From: Vreelandella sedimenti
GTDB lineage: Bacteria > Pseudomonadota > Gammaproteobacteria > Pseudomonadales > Halomonadaceae
Direction of reading: 5' to 3'
Assembly (NCBI RefSeq): GCF_013416325.1
Contig: NZ_JACCGK010000013.1
Span: 62,001-126,000, forward strand
Length of the DNA: 64,000 nt
Positions 26,872-35,169 of the stretch are shown one piece after another (positions within the stretch are counted from its first letter, which is position 1; each line of letters opens with the position of its first letter). The notes beneath the pieces are model-generated. The model was not told the origin of the DNA. It saw only the letters and a program-made list of their open reading frames with translations, and ran no database searches. Position numbers and translations under genes: made by a program.

Positions 26872-28374
26872 TTAAATAGCCACGTCGGGTGGAATTTTCT
26901 TACGGCGTTTTTTCAGTAACGGCAGACCAAGCGACAGCAGAGCGACGACCAGTAGACCAAGCGAGATAGGCTTGTCGATAAAAGTCATCCAGTCGCCACC
27001 GGAGATCTGCAGAGCCCGACGCATGGACTCTTCCATAATGTTGCCCAGAATCAGCGCCAAAATTAGCGGCGCCGCCGGGAAACCAAACAGCCGCATCCCA
27101 AGGCCTACGAGGCCAAAGCCGAGCAGTAGCAACAGATCAAACACACTGAAGCTCATGCCGTAGACGCCGATCATGCAGAAGATCAAAATCAACGATAACA
27201 ACAGCGGCTTGGGCAGATCGAGAATCTTGGCGATCAGCGGTATCAACGGCAGGTTAAGCACCAGCAGGAAGATATTGCCGATATACATACTGGCAACCAC
27301 GCCCCAGAACACGTCCGGACGCTCTGTAAGCATCATCGGGCCAGGGTTGACCCCCATGACCAGCAGTGCGCCCAGCAGTACTGCGGTGGTACCCGATCCC
27401 GGTACACCCAGCGTCAACAGCGGCACAAAGGAGCCGGTACAGGCGGCGTTGTTGGCAGCCTCTGGCGCAGCAACACCTTTGATATTACCCTGCCCAAAGG
27501 TGTCGCCATCTTTGGCGATGCGTTTTTCCATGCTGTAACCCAGGAACGAGCCGATGGTAGCGCCAGCCCCCGGCAGAACGCCGGTGAAGAAGCCCAACAC
27601 CGAGCTGCGGCCAACGGGGCCAGCAATCTCTTTGACTTCGCTACGAGTCAGTTTCAGCGAGCCAATCGCATTGCGGGGAGCCTCTTTGCCGCCACCGCCG
27701 CGCAGCAGCATATAGAACACCTCGGCGAGTGCAAAGATACCCAGCGCCACCACCAGGAAGTCGATACCGTCGAGGAGTTGAACGGAGCCGAAGGTAAAAC
27801 GCTCGGTACCGGTCTGCATATCGATACCCACAATCGAGATAATCACCCCCACCACGGCAGCAATCAGCCCTTTGATCAGTGATTTATCCGACAGCGAGAC
27901 CACAGCGGTTAAGCCCAGCACCATCAGTGCAAAGTACTCGGAAGGGCCAAAGCTTACGGCCACTTTGGAAAGCAGCGGCGCTACCAGCATCAAGAAAATA
28001 ACCGATACCGTACCGCCCACAAATGACGAGTAGGCGGCAATCGCCAGCGCTTTACCCGCCAGGCCTTTTTTGGCCATCGGGTAGCCGTCAAAGGAGGTCG
28101 CTACGGTACCTGCCACGCCGGGGGCGTTGAGCAGAATCGAGGAAGTAGAGCCACCAAAGATGGCGCCGTAGTAAACCCCTGCCATCAGGATCAAACCCGA
28201 CGAGGGCTCCATGGCAAAAGTGATAGGAATCATCAGGGCAAGTGCACTGATAGGGCCAAGGCCCGGCAGCATACCGATAATGGTGCCAGCAAATACGCCG
28301 GCAAATACGTAGGCAATATTGATTGGCTCAAGCGCGATGCCAAAGCCGTACATCAAATTATTGAAGGCATCCAT
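26872..28374 (-). CDS. tctA: Tripartite tricarboxylate transporter large membrane subunit TctA
   Basis: Large inner-membrane subunit of a TTT-family secondary transporter, 500 aa and about ten to twelve helices. The duplicated glycine-rich signature is visible as GTIIGMLPGLGPISALALMIP near residues 30-50 (two adjacent parts) and again as GVLPGAGATIGSFLGY near 264-279. GIFGGSTSSILLNAPG-like sequence (residues 69-84) belongs to the same motif set. It is the last gene of tctCBA, 54 bp after tctB, and is followed by a terminator. Carboxylates such as citrate or tartrate are typical ligands; the substrate here is unknown. Confidence 0.93.
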   Translation of the reverse strand: MDAFNNLMYGFGIALEPINIAYVFAGVFAGTIIGMLPGLGPISALALMIPITFAMEPSSGLILMAGVYYGAIFGGSTSSILLNAPGVAGTVATSFDGYPMAKKGLAGKALAIAAYSSFVGGTVSVIFLMLVAPLLSKVAVSFGPSEYFALMVLGLTAVVSLSDKSLIKGLIAAVVGVIISIVGIDMQTGTERFTFGSVQLLDGIDFLVVALGIFALAEVFYMLLRGGGGKEAPRNAIGSLKLTRSEVKEIAGPVGRSSVLGFFTGVLPGAGATIGSFLGYSMEKRIAKDGDTFGQGNIKGVAAPEAANNAACTGSFVPLLTLGVPGSGTTAVLLGALLVMGVNPGPMMLTERPDVFWGVVASMYIGNIFLLVLNLPLIPLIAKILDLPKPLLLSLILIFCMIGVYGMSFSVFDLLLLLGFGLVGLGMRLFGFPAAPLILALILGNIMEESMRRALQISGGDWMTFIDKPISLGLLVVALLSLGLPLLKKRRKKIPPDVAI

Positions 28375-28428
28375 GGGAATTACTCTCTTAAGAACTGCTA
28401 GCGGAAAGACCTGCTAACAAGGCTTTGT

Positions 28429-28911
28429 TTAGAAAGGCAGCACGCCAGTGGGTAGGTAAACATCCATCACTCGCGTCATGGTCAGGTAGAGCGCGAGCAC
28501 TACCCCCAGCGACGTAGCGAGGTTGACCCCATGGCGGCGATAGCCGTAGTAGGCCGTCAATCCAACGCAGAGCAGCGTAGAAGCGAGTACAAAACCCAGC
28601 GGCACCAGCAATAACGCGTAGGCGGCAATCGCCAACGAAGTCACGATGACCCGCGCCCAGGGTGTCAGTAGTAGCGGCCCGTGCTGCGCCTCTTCGTCGA
28701 CTTCATCGGCACCGGCTATCGGGGTAGGCTTCTCAAAGAATAGAAACACCGACAGGATCAGTAGCGAGAAGCCTAATACTTTAGGAAATAGGTCAGAGTC
28801 GACCGGGCGCGGCAGAGGAAAGGTGGGGATTTGCCACGCCATCGCGATATAGCCAGCAGCCAATACCGCAAACACCAGTGCTAACCACTGATTGGTATTT
28901 AAACGAGTCAT
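28429..28911 (-). CDS. tctB: Tripartite tricarboxylate transporter small membrane subunit TctB
   Basis: Small four-helix membrane subunit, 160 aa. Helices are at about 10-28, 42-60, 86-118 and 132-150, with PRPVDSDLFPKVLG after helix 1, typical of TctB. SD GGAG lies 8 nt before the ATG. It sits between tctC (105-bp gap with stem-loops) and tctA. Confidence 0.88.
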   Translation of the reverse strand: MTRLNTNQWLALVFAVLAAGYIAMAWQIPTFPLPRPVDSDLFPKVLGFSLLILSVFLFFEKPTPIAGADEVDEEAQHGPLLLTPWARVIVTSLAIAAYALLLVPLGFVLASTLLCVGLTAYYGYRRHGVNLATSLGVVLALYLTMTRVMDVYLPTGVLPF

Positions 28912-28937
28912 AGGAATCTCTCCGAAGGAGCCAACAC

Positions 28938-29002
28938 GTCTCCACGGTTAACGCATATCGTTAACGACGGGAGACACCCAGCCACGCTTGGGCAACTGGG
29001 TG
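28938..29002 (-). terminator. Stem-loops between tctC and tctB
   Basis: GTTAACG/CGTTAAC (28947-28953 with 28959-28965) sits inside GTCTCC/GGAGAC (28938-28943 with 28970-28975). A second hairpin, CACCCAG/CTGGGTG (28975-28981 with 28996-29002), lies just after the tctC stop. No T-run follows. They probably protect or trim the tctC part of the mRNA. Confidence 0.5.
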
Positions 29003-29016
29003 ATACAGGAGTGGGA

Positions 29017-30015
29017 TTACTGGCGCAGCAGGCCAAGCTCGCTCAGCACGTCGCTGAACTGCTCTTGCTGCTGATCCAGGAAGGCGCCAAATTCTTCGCT
29101 GTTTTGGTAGGCGTCGATCCAGCCCAGTTGGTCGCTCGCTTCGCGCCATGCATCGGTTTCAAGCATTTCGGCGAACAGGTCTTCGTAGTAGGCCACTGCC
29201 TCTTCAGGCATATCGGGAGCGCCCATCACGCCGCGCCAGATATCGAAGGTGTAGTCGAAGCCCTGCTCCTGGTAGGTGGGCACGTCGCTCAAACCGCCGC
29301 CCAAACGCTCTTCAGAAGAGACGCCCAGCGCACGCAGCTGGCTGCCTTCGCCCAGTTGGCCAACCGCTTCACCGGCACCGCCGACCACGGCTTCAATATG
29401 GCCGCCCATTAGGTTGGTCATGGCGTCGCCGCCACCCGAAAACGGGATATAGTTGACTGCCGAGGCTTCCATTCCAGCCGCAGAGGCAAGGCCTGCAATA
29501 GCGATATGATCCATGGAGCCAGGCGCACTACCACCGCCAACGCTCAAGCTGGGGTCTTCTTTCAGCGCATTGAGCAGGTCTTCGAGGTTCTGATACTCGG
29601 AGTCCGCTGCCACCAGGATGATCGAGTAGTCGGTATTGATCCGCGCGACCGGGGTAAAGTCGGTGTGGTCGTAGCGCGAAGCACCTGCCAGCGGCACCAG
29701 AATCATCGGCGGGCTGGTGGCAAACAGCTTGTGCGGGTTGCCACTATCACGGGCGACTTGGGCCCAGGCTACGGCACCGCCGCCTCCAGGTACGTTGATC
29801 GCGGCAAAGCTTTCATCGGCCAGCTCTTCTTGCTGAATCACCCGCGACATGGTGCGAACGAGGGTATCCCAACCGCCGCCTGGGTTAGCCGGTGCGACGA
29901 ATTCGATGGAGCGTTCGGGTGTCCACTCTTGCGCCTGTGCGGCGGTGCTCATGCCTGCAAAGGCCGCGAAGGGAAGAGCAAATACAGATAAACGCTTGAG
30001 GGTAAGCGACGTCAT
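29017..30015 (-). CDS. tctC: Tripartite tricarboxylate transporter substrate-binding protein TctC
   Basis: Periplasmic binding protein of the TctC/Bug family, 332 aa. The signal peptide ends near STAAQAQ. ERSIEFVAPANPGGGWDTLVR contains the Bug-family glycine-rich loop. SVGGGSAPGSMDHIA and PFSGGGDAMTNLMGGHIEAVVG (two adjacent motifs) follow in the core. The open frame starts at a GTG (30030), but GGAG lies 9 nt before the ATG at 30013-30015. It is first in the operon and downstream of its two-component system. Confidence 0.92.
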   Translation of the reverse strand: MTSLTLKRLSVFALPFAAFAGMSTAAQAQEWTPERSIEFVAPANPGGGWDTLVRTMSRVIQQEELADESFAAINVPGGGGAVAWAQVARDSGNPHKLFATSPPMILVPLAGASRYDHTDFTPVARINTDYSIILVAADSEYQNLEDLLNALKEDPSLSVGGGSAPGSMDHIAIAGLASAAGMEASAVNYIPFSGGGDAMTNLMGGHIEAVVGGAGEAVGQLGEGSQLRALGVSSEERLGGGLSDVPTYQEQGFDYTFDIWRGVMGAPDMPEEAVAYYEDLFAEMLETDAWREASDQLGWIDAYQNSEEFGAFLDQQQEQFSDVLSELGLLRQ

Positions 30016-30164
30016 GATGGCGTTCTCCACGTATCAGTTTTGTTGTGTGATGAGTTTGCTGTGTAGAGCTTCTTATTGTGAGACTGCACGCCGCGAACGT
30101 TAGAAGACCACTACCCTGACCGACAAGCTTGTGCGCATAAAAGACAAAAAGTTCTTTATGGCTA

Positions 30165-30182
30165 TTTTGTTCATTTTGTTCA
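30165..30182 (-). promoter_or_regulatory. Tandem 9-mer upstream of tctC, possible response-regulator site
   Basis: TGAACAAAA is repeated twice head to tail on the minus strand (30182-30174 and 30173-30165), 150 bp before the tctC start and just after the regulator gene. AT-rich direct repeats are the usual target of CitB/DcuR-type regulators. The link is inference. Confidence 0.35.
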
Positions 30183-30206
30183 CGCGCGCTTATTTACAAC
30201 ATTCCT

Positions 30207-30950
30207 TTATAGAGTGTTGATCCATTCGTGTGCGGCCTCCAATAGCCGATAGCGACGCTCAGGCCGCCCTACATCACCATAGCCCAGCTCAGCACTCACT
30301 GCCTGTTCAGCAACTAAAAACTCTAAATAGCGGCGGGCGGTTGAGCGGCTGGCACCCATGGTGCGCGCCATCTGCATAGCGGTGAGCGAGTCGGGGGCGT
30401 CGGCCAGGGCATCAATCACCCGGCGCAGCGTCAGCCGATCAATACCTTTAGGCAGGGCTTGAGACAGGGTTTGGCTTTTCGCACGCAACGGCTCGCCGGG
30501 CTTCAGGCGCGCGAGCACGGAGTCCAGTTCATCCTGATTCATCTCGGCGCGGTTGGCCAACGCTTCACGCTCGCGACGGAAGCGAGTCAGCATTTGCGTC
30601 ATTCGCGCGGCTTCAATGGGTTTGATCAGGTAGTCGAATACCCCGCCACGCAGCGCCTCGCTGATGGTTTCCACTTCCCGGGCAGCGGTCACCATGACGA
30701 TATCCACATGCACGTAGTCGCGGCGAATCGCCCATAGTAGTTCCAAGCCTTCCACATCGGGGAGATAGGCATCGAGCAAGATCAACTGAATGCTGGTGGC
30801 CTGCTCCGCCATGATCGCCTTGGCTTCACTGCCGTTGCGCGCCATGCCCACTACATAAAAGCCATCGCTTTGTTCAATGAAGGCTCTGTGGATATCGGCA
30901 ATGCGAAAATCGTCTTCAATGACCAAAATGCCGTACTGCCCATCAGACAT
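30207..30950 (-). CDS. CitB/DcuR-family response regulator
   Basis: Response regulator for carboxylate uptake, 247 aa. The receiver domain (1-125) has the acidic pair ED at 12-13, phospho-acceptor D60 (LILLDAYLPD), and Lys in YLIKPI near 111. The linker and C-terminal helix-turn-helix (MQMARTMGASRSTARRYLEFL, near 199-219 in two parts) are of the CitB type, not the usual OmpR or NarL type. It follows its kinase after 45 bp and precedes tctC, so it probably activates tctCBA. Confidence 0.92.
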   Translation of the reverse strand: MSDGQYGILVIEDDFRIADIHRAFIEQSDGFYVVGMARNGSEAKAIMAEQATSIQLILLDAYLPDVEGLELLWAIRRDYVHVDIVMVTAAREVETISEALRGGVFDYLIKPIEAARMTQMLTRFRREREALANRAEMNQDELDSVLARLKPGEPLRAKSQTLSQALPKGIDRLTLRRVIDALADAPDSLTAMQMARTMGASRSTARRYLEFLVAEQAVSAELGYGDVGRPERRYRLLEAAHEWINTL

Positions 30951-30995
30951 TGCGTTCCCCCCTAGCCGTCGTGGTCACTGTTTTTGAAATTGTTT

Positions 30996-32723
30996 TTAAA
31001 ATTGTTGTTGAGACTGCTGTTGGTCTTGATGCGCACACAGCGAGCGGTCGAGCACCGCGATAAAGCATGCGCCCCCCAGCTCGCTCTCCTCCAGGGTCAC
31101 GGCACCGCCGTGCTGGCGGCAGAGCCTGGCCACCAGCGCCAGGCCAATGCCCTGGTGCTTGCCTGTTTTGGTCGAAAAGCCTTCCTGGAAAATCGATTCG
31201 GCGAATTGGGCAGGTACTCCGGGTCCGTTGTCCTCCACTTCGATCAACAGCTGCTCGCCCAAATCGGTGAAAAACAGGCGTACTTTGGGCGCTTTACTCG
31301 GCCCATTCAGCGCAGCATGGCAGGCGTTGTCCAGCAAGTTACCCACCACGCTCATCAACACTTCTTGGCCGGTGGGCGTTAGCGGGCAGGAGAGCGAGCT
31401 TTGCTCATCGATTTCCAACGCTACGCCCAGTTCCCGTGCCCGGGTAAGTTTACCCAGTAGCGTACCGCTAAGCACGGCGTCGGCCACGTTGCGCATTAAA
31501 AAGCTCATCTGCGCCTGGGCGCGTTCGGTTTCCTGATGAATCAGCGCGAGGGCTTCCTCAATGCGCTCTAACTGTAGTAGCCCAGAGATGGTGTAGAGCT
31601 TATTGGAAAACTCGTGGGCCTGGGCGCGCAGCATATCCACGTCACGGCTGGCTTGGGTAAGCGCGTGGGATAGATCGACAATTTCGCGACGGCTACGGAA
31701 AGTGGCCACCGCCCCCTCAATCTCGCCTTCGTGCAGAATCGGCACGCGGTTAACCACTACCGGATGATCGCCCAGCCACATCTCCTGGTCGAACTCCTGC
31801 TCGCCGCGCCGGAGCACCTCCAGTAGCCGCGAATTGGGCACAACCTCGCGTATAGGCTGCCCCAGCAGCACATGCTCATCGTCCAGGTTGAGAAAGCGCC
31901 GCGCCTGCTGGTTGACCAAGGTAATATGACCTTCCCGGTTAACCGCCAAAATGCCCTCGTGGATCGACTGCAAAATGGCCTCTTTTTCCATAGCCAAGCG
32001 GGCAATTTCGTAGGGTTCCAGGCCTAAAATGACCTTTTTAAGATGCTGCGATAGCCAGTAGGCACCGGCAAAGCCGAGACAAATCATCAGCGCCACTAGC
32101 GCCCAGCCAAAGCTGTTGTAGCGGGCTACGTCCATGGCCACGCGATCCATCATAAAACCGACGGATACCAGACCAATGATATTGCCCTCTTCATCCCATA
32201 TGGGCGCTTTGCCACGAATGGCGGTGCCCAATGACCCGGTTGCCTCGGATACATAGTATTGGCCATGAATCAGCGCCTGGTCATTATCGCCCCCCACCAT
32301 CGGCTGCCCTAGCCGTTCCGGCAGAGGGTGGGAGTAGCGGGTACTTTGAGCGTTACCCACAACGACATAGCGCGCTCCCGTCTCATGGCGAACTCGCTCC
32401 GCCAGGGGCTGAATAATGAAAGAGGGGTCGGGGATTGCAAAGGCGTTGATAATTTGCGGCATCGACGCCACCGTTTTGGCCACCGCCAGCGCTCGCTCCC
32501 CCATCTGCTGGCTAATGATTTCTGCCTTGCGGTGATTGAGGTAGGTGCCCTGCGCCAGTAGCATGCCTGCCAACAGTAGCCCGACTAACAGCATCACCTG
32601 AAGGCGAAAACTGCGTTTATACCAGCTGCGCCTTGCGCGAGTGCGGCGCCAGCGCTGCAGGTCGGCTAACGTTCGGGGGCGAGAAGCGCTCATAGGTAGA
32701 CTCAAAATGCGTGACCACGCCAT
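30996..32723 (-). CDS. CitA/DcuS-family sensor histidine kinase
   Basis: Membrane sensor kinase, 575 aa. TM1 is near 38-60. A periplasmic PDC sensor domain runs to about 205 (RYSHPLPERLGQP and GLVSVGFMMDRV are the CitA-type ligand-pocket motifs). TM2 is near 210-230, followed by a cytoplasmic PAS domain (AILQSIHEGILAVNREG). The SPOB-like phosphoacceptor helix AQAHEFSNKLYTISGLL holds the His near residue 367. N-box NLLDNACHAA and G-boxes VEDNGPGVP and TGKHQGIGLAL follow. It probably senses the carboxylate carried by TctABC. An alternative start is the ATG at 32691-32693. Confidence 0.92.
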   Translation of the reverse strand: MAWSRILSLPMSASRPRTLADLQRWRRTRARRSWYKRSFRLQVMLLVGLLLAGMLLAQGTYLNHRKAEIISQQMGERALAVAKTVASMPQIINAFAIPDPSFIIQPLAERVRHETGARYVVVGNAQSTRYSHPLPERLGQPMVGGDNDQALIHGQYYVSEATGSLGTAIRGKAPIWDEEGNIIGLVSVGFMMDRVAMDVARYNSFGWALVALMICLGFAGAYWLSQHLKKVILGLEPYEIARLAMEKEAILQSIHEGILAVNREGHITLVNQQARRFLNLDDEHVLLGQPIREVVPNSRLLEVLRRGEQEFDQEMWLGDHPVVVNRVPILHEGEIEGAVATFRSRREIVDLSHALTQASRDVDMLRAQAHEFSNKLYTISGLLQLERIEEALALIHQETERAQAQMSFLMRNVADAVLSGTLLGKLTRARELGVALEIDEQSSLSCPLTPTGQEVLMSVVGNLLDNACHAALNGPSKAPKVRLFFTDLGEQLLIEVEDNGPGVPAQFAESIFQEGFSTKTGKHQGIGLALVARLCRQHGGAVTLEESELGGACFIAVLDRSLCAHQDQQQSQQQF

Positions 32724-32782
32724 TATGGCACGCGCTAGCCAACGGCGTTAATCGCCGTCACCCCAGAGTCATCGTTCGCTGA

Positions 32783-32788
32783 TATAAT
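32783..32788 (+). promoter_or_regulatory. TATAAT -10 box of the DUF481 gene
   Basis: A perfect TATAAT would place the transcription start near 32795. That makes the upstream ATG (32795) leaderless and supports the GTG at 32819 as the real start. No good -35 is visible 17 bp upstream. Confidence 0.55.
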
Positions 32789-32818
32789 TGCCTAATGCCG
32801 AAATCAAGGAGGGATGTA

Positions 32819-33565
32819 GTGGCGATCGTTAGATGGATACTCTTACTGGCCTGCTGGCCGCTATGGCTAACCGTGGCGTATGCCAGCCCGTTCTACGCTC
32901 CACCGCCTCCCCAGGAAGATGCTCCCGTATTCAGTGGCGATGCCGAACTGGGTTTTACCCGTCTCTCGGGCAATACCGATAGCCAGACGCTGATCGGTAA
33001 AACGCTGCTGACGTGGCTTACCGGTAACTTCACCTACTCGCTACGTGGTGAAGTGCGTAACGTCACCAAGGATGACGAAACCAGTGCCGAGCAGTACTTA
33101 GTCGCAGGACGCGAACGCTATGAACTGGATGGCCCCCACTACCTGTTTGGCTTTGCCCGCTGGGAGAAGGATCGCTTTGCCGGTTATGACCAGCAACTTT
33201 CTGCCATTGGTGGCTATGGGCGTCAGATTTTAGAGAACGATACCCATGTTTTTTCGCTGGAGGCAGGGCCTGGCTATCGTCATGACCGGCTACGCGAACA
33301 CGGCGATTATCGGCTAGCAGTGGCCTATACAGCACTGGATTACCACTGGTTTTTTTCCGATTACGCCGATATTCAGCAGGAAATGTCGTTTGAGTACACC
33401 GACCAAAATACCACGTCTCGGTCGCTTACAGCGCTCACGGCAAGGCTCAATTCCAAGCTATCGCTGCGCTTATCTCACGAAATCAAGCACAACTCCCAAC
33501 CGCCTGACGACACCAGCGAGCGCACCGACAACACCACCAGCGCTTCACTGCTTTACCGCTGGTGA
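32819..33565 (+). CDS. DUF481-family outer-membrane beta-barrel protein
   Basis: Probable outer-membrane protein of the DUF481 (YdiY-like) family; function unknown. I chose the GTG at 32819 because a full AAGGAGG lies 6 nt before it; the frame also opens at an ATG at 32795. The 248-aa protein then starts with a clean signal peptide (WILLLACWPLWLTVAYAS). Alternating beta-strand pattern follows: GDAELGFTRLSGNTDSQTL is the family start, with aromatic strand ends and a final LYRW, a terminal aromatic residue typical of barrel proteins. It is divergent from the sensor kinase gene. Confidence 0.85.
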   Translation: MAIVRWILLLACWPLWLTVAYASPFYAPPPPQEDAPVFSGDAELGFTRLSGNTDSQTLIGKTLLTWLTGNFTYSLRGEVRNVTKDDETSAEQYLVAGRERYELDGPHYLFGFARWEKDRFAGYDQQLSAIGGYGRQILENDTHVFSLEAGPGYRHDRLREHGDYRLAVAYTALDYHWFFSDYADIQQEMSFEYTDQNTTSRSLTALTARLNSKLSLRLSHEIKHNSQPPDDTSERTDNTTSASLLYRW

Positions 33566-33579
33566 GTTTTGCACTGGGG

Positions 33580-34350
33580 CTAGCGATTCTGACCACGGTG
33601 CGCCCAGCCGGTCATGCGTTTTTCCAGTTGCGCAAATAGCTCGTACATCACCATGGCCATGGCGCTGATCACCAGCAGTCCGGCAAAGACCAGCCCCATG
33701 CGCATTTGCGAACCGGCGCTCATCATCAGATAGCCAATACCCTGATTGGAGGCGACCGTTTCTGACACCACCGTGCCTACAAACGCCAGGGTAATAGCGA
33801 CTTTTAGCGAGGCAAAGAAATACGGTAGCGAGCGTGGCAGGCCCACTTTCAGCAGCACATCCATACGCCGTGCGCCCAGCACTCGCAGTACGTCTTCCAT
33901 CTCAGGCTCCAGCGTGGCTAAACCGGTAGCCACGTTCACCACGATGGGGAAGAAGCAGATTAAAAAGGCGGTGAGTATCGCCGGCACCGAGCCGATCCCA
34001 AACCAGACAACCAGGATGGGCACGAAAGCCACTTTGGGAATGGCATTAAAACCGACTAACAGTGGGTAGCAAGCGTTATATAGAAAGCGCGACGAGCCGA
34101 TAATAAAGCCCAACACCAGCCCCACGGCCACACCCAATCCAAAGCCAATCAGCGTTGTCCAGAAAGTTTGCCAGGAGTGCATGGCGATAGGCCCGGAATA
34201 AGTTACCAGCGCCTGGGCCGTCTCCAAGGCACTGGGGAAGATAAAGCTGGGCACATCAAACACCCGCACCGTTACTTCCCAAATGATGACCAGTGCCACC
34301 ACCGCTATCCACGGCGCCAATCGTTCGATTAACTGATTATTTTTCGTCAT
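33580..34350 (-). CDS. ABC transporter permease (nitrate/sulfonate/pyrimidine type)
   Basis: Inner-membrane permease of the SsuC/TauC/ThiX group, 256 aa with about six helices. It contains NAIPKVAFVPILVVWFGIG and the EAA loop VLGARRMDVLLKVGLPRSLPYFFASLK in adjacent parts. The open frame extends to 34470 but would overlap the ATPase gene. I chose the ATG at 34348-34350 (MTKNNQ), with AAGG 8-9 nt upstream. It is the last gene of a three-gene operon and ends 14 bp from the convergent DUF481 gene. Confidence 0.88.
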   Translation of the reverse strand: MTKNNQLIERLAPWIAVVALVIIWEVTVRVFDVPSFIFPSALETAQALVTYSGPIAMHSWQTFWTTLIGFGLGVAVGLVLGFIIGSSRFLYNACYPLLVGFNAIPKVAFVPILVVWFGIGSVPAILTAFLICFFPIVVNVATGLATLEPEMEDVLRVLGARRMDVLLKVGLPRSLPYFFASLKVAITLAFVGTVVSETVASNQGIGYLMMSAGSQMRMGLVFAGLLVISAMAMVMYELFAQLEKRMTGWAHRGQNR

Positions 34351-34384
34351 AAGTGCGCCTTTCATCAGGTGCTGCGTGCGTTTA

Positions 34385-35167
34385 TCAATTGCTACGTACT
34401 TCGCCAATCTGAGCGCGCAACTCCTGGACCAGATCAATAAAGGGTTTTTGGTAGGTGGTTTCCAGTGCACGGGGTCTTGGCAGCTCGATTTGACGGCGCT
34501 CGATCACCCGGCCTGGGCGGCGGCTCATGATGTAGACGGTATCGGCCAGAAACGCCGCCTCGCGCAGGTCATGGGTTACGAGTACCACTGTAAAGCGCTG
34601 CGCTTCCCACAGGTCGCGCAGCACGCACCACAGCTCTTCGCGGGTAAATGCATCCAGCGCGCCGAAGGGTTCATCCAGCATTAGCAGGCGCGGCTGGTGA
34701 ATCAGCGCCCGGCAGATCGATGCCCGCTGCTGCATGCCACCGGAAAGCTGCCAGGGGTACTGCTCTTCGTAGCCTTCAAGTCCCACGGTCTTGAGCAGCT
34801 TGCGCGCCCAGCCTACAAACTCTTCGCGCCGTTTACGAAACTGATGGCGGTAGGGTTTAACGATCTCCAGCGGCAGTAGGACGTTATCCAGTGTGGTGCG
34901 CCAGGGCAGCAGGTTGGCGTTTTGAAATGCCATGCCGGAGATTTTCAACGGCCCGGTGACCGGTTCTCCATCCACCCGCACGGCACCGGTGGTAGGCGCA
35001 TGCAGACCGGTGCAGAGCTTCATAAAGGTCGATTTACCGCAGCCGGAGGGGCCCACGAAAGCGACGAACTCACCTTCGTGGATGCTCAGGTTGATATCCT
35101 CAATGGCGTTGCCCGACGCATCGTAGGCCAGGCTAACGTCATCAAAGGTAACGAATGCTGCCGACAT
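34385..35167 (-). CDS. ABC transporter ATP-binding protein (SsuB/TauB/ThiZ type)
   Basis: ATPase of the same importer, 260 aa. Walker A is GPSGCGKST near 39-47, the Q-loop region MAFQNANLLPWRTTLDNV, the signature LSGGMQQRASICRAL, Walker B LLMLDEPFGALDAFTRE and the switch VTHDLREAAFLAD. These are family-typical. The start lies 2 bp after the stop of the binding-protein gene. The substrate cannot be decided from the ATPase. Confidence 0.9.
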   Translation of the reverse strand: MSAAFVTFDDVSLAYDASGNAIEDINLSIHEGEFVAFVGPSGCGKSTFMKLCTGLHAPTTGAVRVDGEPVTGPLKISGMAFQNANLLPWRTTLDNVLLPLEIVKPYRHQFRKRREEFVGWARKLLKTVGLEGYEEQYPWQLSGGMQQRASICRALIHQPRLLMLDEPFGALDAFTREELWCVLRDLWEAQRFTVVLVTHDLREAAFLADTVYIMSRRPGRVIERRQIELPRPRALETTYQKPFIDLVQELRAQIGEVRSN

Positions 35168-35169
35168 GC

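Noticed and set aside
29011-29412. Long + strand frames opposite tctC
   Set aside because: They are codon-bias shadows of the well-supported TctC gene in GC-rich DNA; no motif or ribosome site.
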